This document shows, piece by piece, positions 6,011 through 8,102 of a DNA stretch of 8,102 nucleotides. The notes under the pieces were generated by a model. That model was not told where the DNA came from. It saw nothing but the letters and a program-made list of their open reading frames with translations, and made no database searches. The DNA is from Nitrososphaerota archaeon (lineage in GTDB: Archaea > Thermoproteota > Nitrososphaeria > Nitrososphaerales > UBA57), in the NCBI GenBank assembly GCA_022572285.1, contig JACZWF010000063.1, positions 1-8,102 on the forward strand, in the 5' to 3' direction. Every line of letters starts with the position of its first letter. Position 1 is the first letter of the stretch. The translations under genes and the position numbers were made by a program.

Positions 6011-6033
6011 TGCTAGTTTTAGCGTAACTAGCA
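6011..6033 (+). promoter_or_regulatory. Hairpin in the sufB-sufD spacer
   Basis: TGCTAGTT and AACTAGCA form a perfect eight-base-pair stem around a seven-base loop, filling most of the 33-base spacer and starting right after the sufB stop codon. It could be an RNA processing or stability element that sets the SufB to SufD ratio, or a protein-binding site. It has no T run, so simple termination is unlikely. Confidence 0.5.
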
Positions 6034-6043
6034 TTGTAGATCG

Positions 6044-7699
6044 ATGCAAGATCAGATACTTAGTAACCTCTCTGAAGAGAAAGTAGTCCAAATTTCAGAG
6101 GCTAGGAACGAACCACAATGGTTACTTGACTATCGTCTAGAGGCGTATCATAAATTCAGGGATGCGCCGATTGAAAAAAATGCCCTTTTCACTAGGTATG
6201 CAGATTTTCTCAGAGGGGTAGACCTATCAGATGTTTGGCCTGTAACCTCTCCGCAGAAACTCCTGGCTGCTGAGAAAGACATTACAATTCTGCAGAAAGA
6301 TGGAGCAATCGCTAGGATAAATCTACCTGAGGGGCTGATCGGTAAGATCGTTATAGTAGAGATTGGAGATGCCGTCAGTCAATATCCCGATTTGATCAGA
6401 CCTTACTTCGCAACTACTGCCAATGGGACCGGAGATAAATTCTCGCACCTAAGTGATGCCTTTTTCAGTTCAGGCCTATTCGTCAATATCCCTAACGGGA
6501 TAGAGATCAAGGACACCTTAAGGAGAATGATCTATCAAGAGCTATCGAGGATAGGTGCATTTGAAAAGACCATTATTTCAATGGGCGAAGCGAGCAGACT
6601 AAGCTTGCTAACCCAATTTCGATCAGGGGCTCCATCAACAAATGAAATCGCAGTTTTGGGCAGCTCAACTGAGATCTTCTTAGAGAGTAATGCAAAGATC
6701 TCATATTCAGAGATGCAGCTTCTAGGAAGCAACGTAATCGCCTTCCTAAACAAACGGATTATTGGAGGTGCCGACAGCTTCGGAGAGCTCTCGTCAGGAT
6801 ACTTGGGAGGCAGGGTTACCCGATCCGTGACTGAAATGACACTCCGAGGACCGCGTTCCCACTTGGAAGACCTGGAGATTGTTGTAGGTTCCGGAGAGGA
6901 ACGTTTTGAACTTGGAACAATAATCACACATGAGGGCGTCCATACCAAGGGTATCGTAGATCTAAAGGCAGTTATGAGGGATCGATCTAGTATGACCCTT
7001 AAGGGGATGAACAAGATTGAAGAGCAAGCACGAGACTCTGATACCTACCTCGGAGGGCATGCGATTCTCTTCGGAGATGGAGCAAGGGCGAATGTAATCC
7101 CTGGCCTTGAAATCAATACTAGACAGGTTAAGGCCAAGCATTCTGCCGCGGTCGCTCAGATAGATCCGGATCAGATTTTCTACATCACATCCCGCGGCGT
7201 AGACGAAATTTCTGCCATTCAGCTAATTGTTGCAGGCTTCTTAGAGCCAATCGTGTCACGATTTCAATCCGAGGATCTGCAAGAGGAACTGAGAGAGGTA
7301 ATTCGAATGAAGTGGACTGGTGAAAGTTTTTTGAATTCCCAGAACGCAGAGCCTATTGTGGTTAAGCAGGATATTATGACCTTCGAGAAAGTTGCGGAGG
7401 TTTCTGACCTCCCTGAGGGCAAGTTACTTGGGGTTGATGTGGGAACGAAACATCTTCTTCTATCAAATATCGGCGGGACGATTTATGCTACTGGAGGATT
7501 GTGTACTCACGAAGTAACTGATTTAGCTAGAGGGTTTCTTGGTGGAGGCACTGTAACCTGTCCCCTGCACCTATCTGAGTTCGACCTCAAGACTGGTGAA
7601 CCATTGAACCCTCCTGCCACTGATCCGCTGAAGATTTATCAGGTCAAGGTGGAAGGCAACCAAGTCTTTGTAGCGTTGGGCGACGTTGAAGAATCATGA
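6044..7699 (+). CDS. sufD: SufD fused to a C-terminal Rieske-type [2Fe-2S] domain
   Basis: Residues 1 to about 440 are SufD, the SufB paralogue that pairs with it in the SufBCD scaffold. They show NEPQWLLDYRLEAY at the N-terminus, FVNIPNGIEI, a SYSEMQLLG strand, HSAAVAQIDPDQIFYITSRG and the C-terminal helix with ISAIQLIVAGFLEP. Residues 445-551 form an extra domain with the Rieske ligands C487-x-H489 and C506-x2-H509 (CTH and CPLH). The sequence after them (SEFDLKTGEPLNPPA) is typical of soluble Rieske ferredoxins. The join is in frame with no stop, and total length (551) equals SufD plus one ferredoxin. ATG 7376 begins the Rieske part and could allow internal initiation; this is unproved. 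The Rieske domain might pass electrons to, or receive a cluster from, the scaffold; that is inference. Confidence 0.93.
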   Translation: MQDQILSNLSEEKVVQISEARNEPQWLLDYRLEAYHKFRDAPIEKNALFTRYADFLRGVDLSDVWPVTSPQKLLAAEKDITILQKDGAIARINLPEGLIGKIVIVEIGDAVSQYPDLIRPYFATTANGTGDKFSHLSDAFFSSGLFVNIPNGIEIKDTLRRMIYQELSRIGAFEKTIISMGEASRLSLLTQFRSGAPSTNEIAVLGSSTEIFLESNAKISYSEMQLLGSNVIAFLNKRIIGGADSFGELSSGYLGGRVTRSVTEMTLRGPRSHLEDLEIVVGSGEERFELGTIITHEGVHTKGIVDLKAVMRDRSSMTLKGMNKIEEQARDSDTYLGGHAILFGDGARANVIPGLEINTRQVKAKHSAAVAQIDPDQIFYITSRGVDEISAIQLIVAGFLEPIVSRFQSEDLQEELREVIRMKWTGESFLNSQNAEPIVVKQDIMTFEKVAEVSDLPEGKLLGVDVGTKHLLLSNIGGTIYATGGLCTHEVTDLARGFLGGGTVTCPLHLSEFDLKTGEPLNPPATDPLKIYQVKVEGNQVFVALGDVEES

Positions 7700-7761
7700 A
7701 ACCGAATCCCAAGGATCGTGAGGAACAGTTCTTATTGAATATTCCGGGAACAGAGCTTTAA
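7696..7761 (+). CDS. 21-residue ORF overlapping the sufD stop
   Basis: ATG 7696 overlaps the sufD stop as ATGA, the same coupling seen between the two ABC genes at 61-64. The frame runs 21 codons to TAA 7759-7761. The peptide starts MKPNPKDREEQFL and ends NIPGTEL. It matches nothing I know. It could be a tiny coupled protein or the truncated start of a former third operon gene. Its stop codon lies in the TATA box of tRNA-Ala, which suggests the original sequence was cut off there. Confidence 0.3.
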   Translation: MKPNPKDREEQFLLNIPGTEL

Positions 7762-7765
7762 AAAT
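7757..7765 (+). promoter_or_regulatory. TATA box of tRNA-Ala
   Basis: TTTAAAAAT is centred about 27 bases before tRNA base 1 (7788), correct for an archaeal promoter. Confidence 0.6.
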
Positions 7766-7811
7766 TGCGAATCTATCGTACTATCTAGGGCCGGTAGTTC
7801 AGCGGTAGAAT

Positions 7812-7826
7812 AGTAGAAGCTCTCAG
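7812..7826 (+). other. tRNA-Ala intron 1, 15 nt, position 25/26
   Basis: The insertion lies between T25 and A26. Exon TAGA pairs with intron TCTC at three of four positions, with bulges AT|A and AG|A and loop GTAGAAGC. Shifting by one base gives the same mature tRNA but a worse fold. Confidence 0.7.
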
Positions 7827-7838
7827 ATCCGACTTGCA

Positions 7839-7852
7839 AGTAGAGCCAAGAT
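7839..7852 (+). other. tRNA-Ala intron 2, 14 nt, canonical position 37/38
   Basis: Exon CTTG (32-35) pairs perfectly with intron CAAG. The bulges are CA|A and AT|C and the loop is GTAGAGC, one base shorter than the loop of intron 1 and otherwise identical to it. Confidence 0.88.
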
Positions 7853-7895
7853 CTCGGAAGGTCAGGGGTTCAAATCCCCTCCGGTCCACAAAAAT

Positions 7896-8102
7896 TTAGA
7901 TTGCAGGCTTGAGAAGATATATCTTTCCATCGAAAGATAATATGTAGAGTTCGCCTTCCTCATCCTCGCCGAAGGATGATATCTGAAGATCAGAATTTGC
8001 GAGCAAAATGTGCTCAATGACCCTTAGTCCGTCATAGCGCAGTAACCATATTTTTCCACTGCAATAATCTCCATAGATATAGGCGCCATACAGGGTAGAC
8101 GC
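7896..8102 (-). CDS. C-terminal part of a glucose/sorbosone dehydrogenase-like (PQQ-type) beta-propeller protein (partial)
   Basis: The minus-strand frame entering at the window edge encodes the last 68 residues, ending at TAA 7896-7898. It contains GAYIYGDYCSGKIW and then ISSFGEDEEGELYILSFDGKIYLLKP, the closing blades of the soluble glucose/sorbosone dehydrogenase family. In that family the matching sequences are YxxGDYCSGxIW and SFGEDExGELY. Members oxidise sugars with PQQ, though many have unknown substrates. The catalytic histidine and the PQQ and calcium ligands would be upstream, outside the window, so activity cannot be judged. The gene is convergent with tRNA-Ala. Confidence 0.82.
   Translation of the reverse strand, partial: ASTLYGAYIYGDYCSGKIWLLRYDGLRVIEHILLANSDLQISSFGEDEEGELYILSFDGKIYLLKPAI

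Larger units (their letters stand above)
7788..7888 (+). tRNA. tRNA-Ala(TGC), precursor with two introns
   Basis: The transcript is 101 nt. Removing introns of 15 and 14 nt leaves 72 nt. The acceptor GGGCCGG/CCGGTCC contains G3-U70, the alanine identity pair, with A73. The D arm is GTTC, AGCGGTA, GAAT (one G-U pair), as in many archaeal alanine tRNAs. The anticodon stem TCCGA/TCGGA holds loop CTTGCAC, anticodon TGC. The variable loop is AGGTC and the T arm AGGGG, TTCAAAT, CCCCT is perfectly paired. The introns are at 7812-7826 and 7839-7852. The 3' end lies eight bases from the stop codon of the convergent gene downstream. CCA is not encoded beyond the natural discriminator region. Confidence 0.93.

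Noticed and set aside
6535..7014. 159-codon minus-strand ORF inside sufD
   Set aside because: It is antisense to a clearly conserved protein and has no recognisable domain; the open frame is a by-product of sufD codon use.

Overview
The window reads as archaeal DNA. Three things point that way. Both tRNA genes carry short introns that fold into archaeal bulge-helix-bulge splice sites. TATA boxes lie 25-30 bases ahead of several starts, leaving little or no leader. The SufB and SufD proteins are of non-proteobacterial type. Gene style and intron-rich tRNAs suggest the TACK group, perhaps a Thaumarchaeota/Nitrososphaeria relative, but this is inference without a database search.

Layout from left to right. 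Bases 1-861 (+) hold the tail of an ABC ATPase gene and a DrrB-like ABC-2 permease joined by an ATGA overlap, an export system. Facing it on the minus strand are an unrecognised multi-pass membrane protein with a duplicated Trp/His motif (976-2091), a membrane-anchored six-bladed kelch protein (2404-3408) and a SnoaL-like protein (3622-4005). The spacers between these minus-strand genes are loose and contain small or broken reading frames.

A tRNA-Ile(GAT) precursor follows at 4327-4448 (-), with three mini-introns. Diverging from it is a suf pair: sufB (4613-6010) and a sufD with a Rieske [2Fe-2S] domain fused to its C-terminus (6044-7699). Together they would supply the scaffold part of Fe-S cluster assembly; the ATPase gene sufC is not in the window. 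A 21-codon ORF overlaps the sufD stop, then comes tRNA-Ala(TGC) at 7788-7888 (+) with two mini-introns. The window ends in the 3' part of a minus-strand glucose/sorbosone-dehydrogenase-like gene.

The most notable items are the five tRNA mini-introns with a common architecture and the SufD-Rieske fusion. No CRISPR, insertion sequence, rRNA or obvious mobile element was seen.
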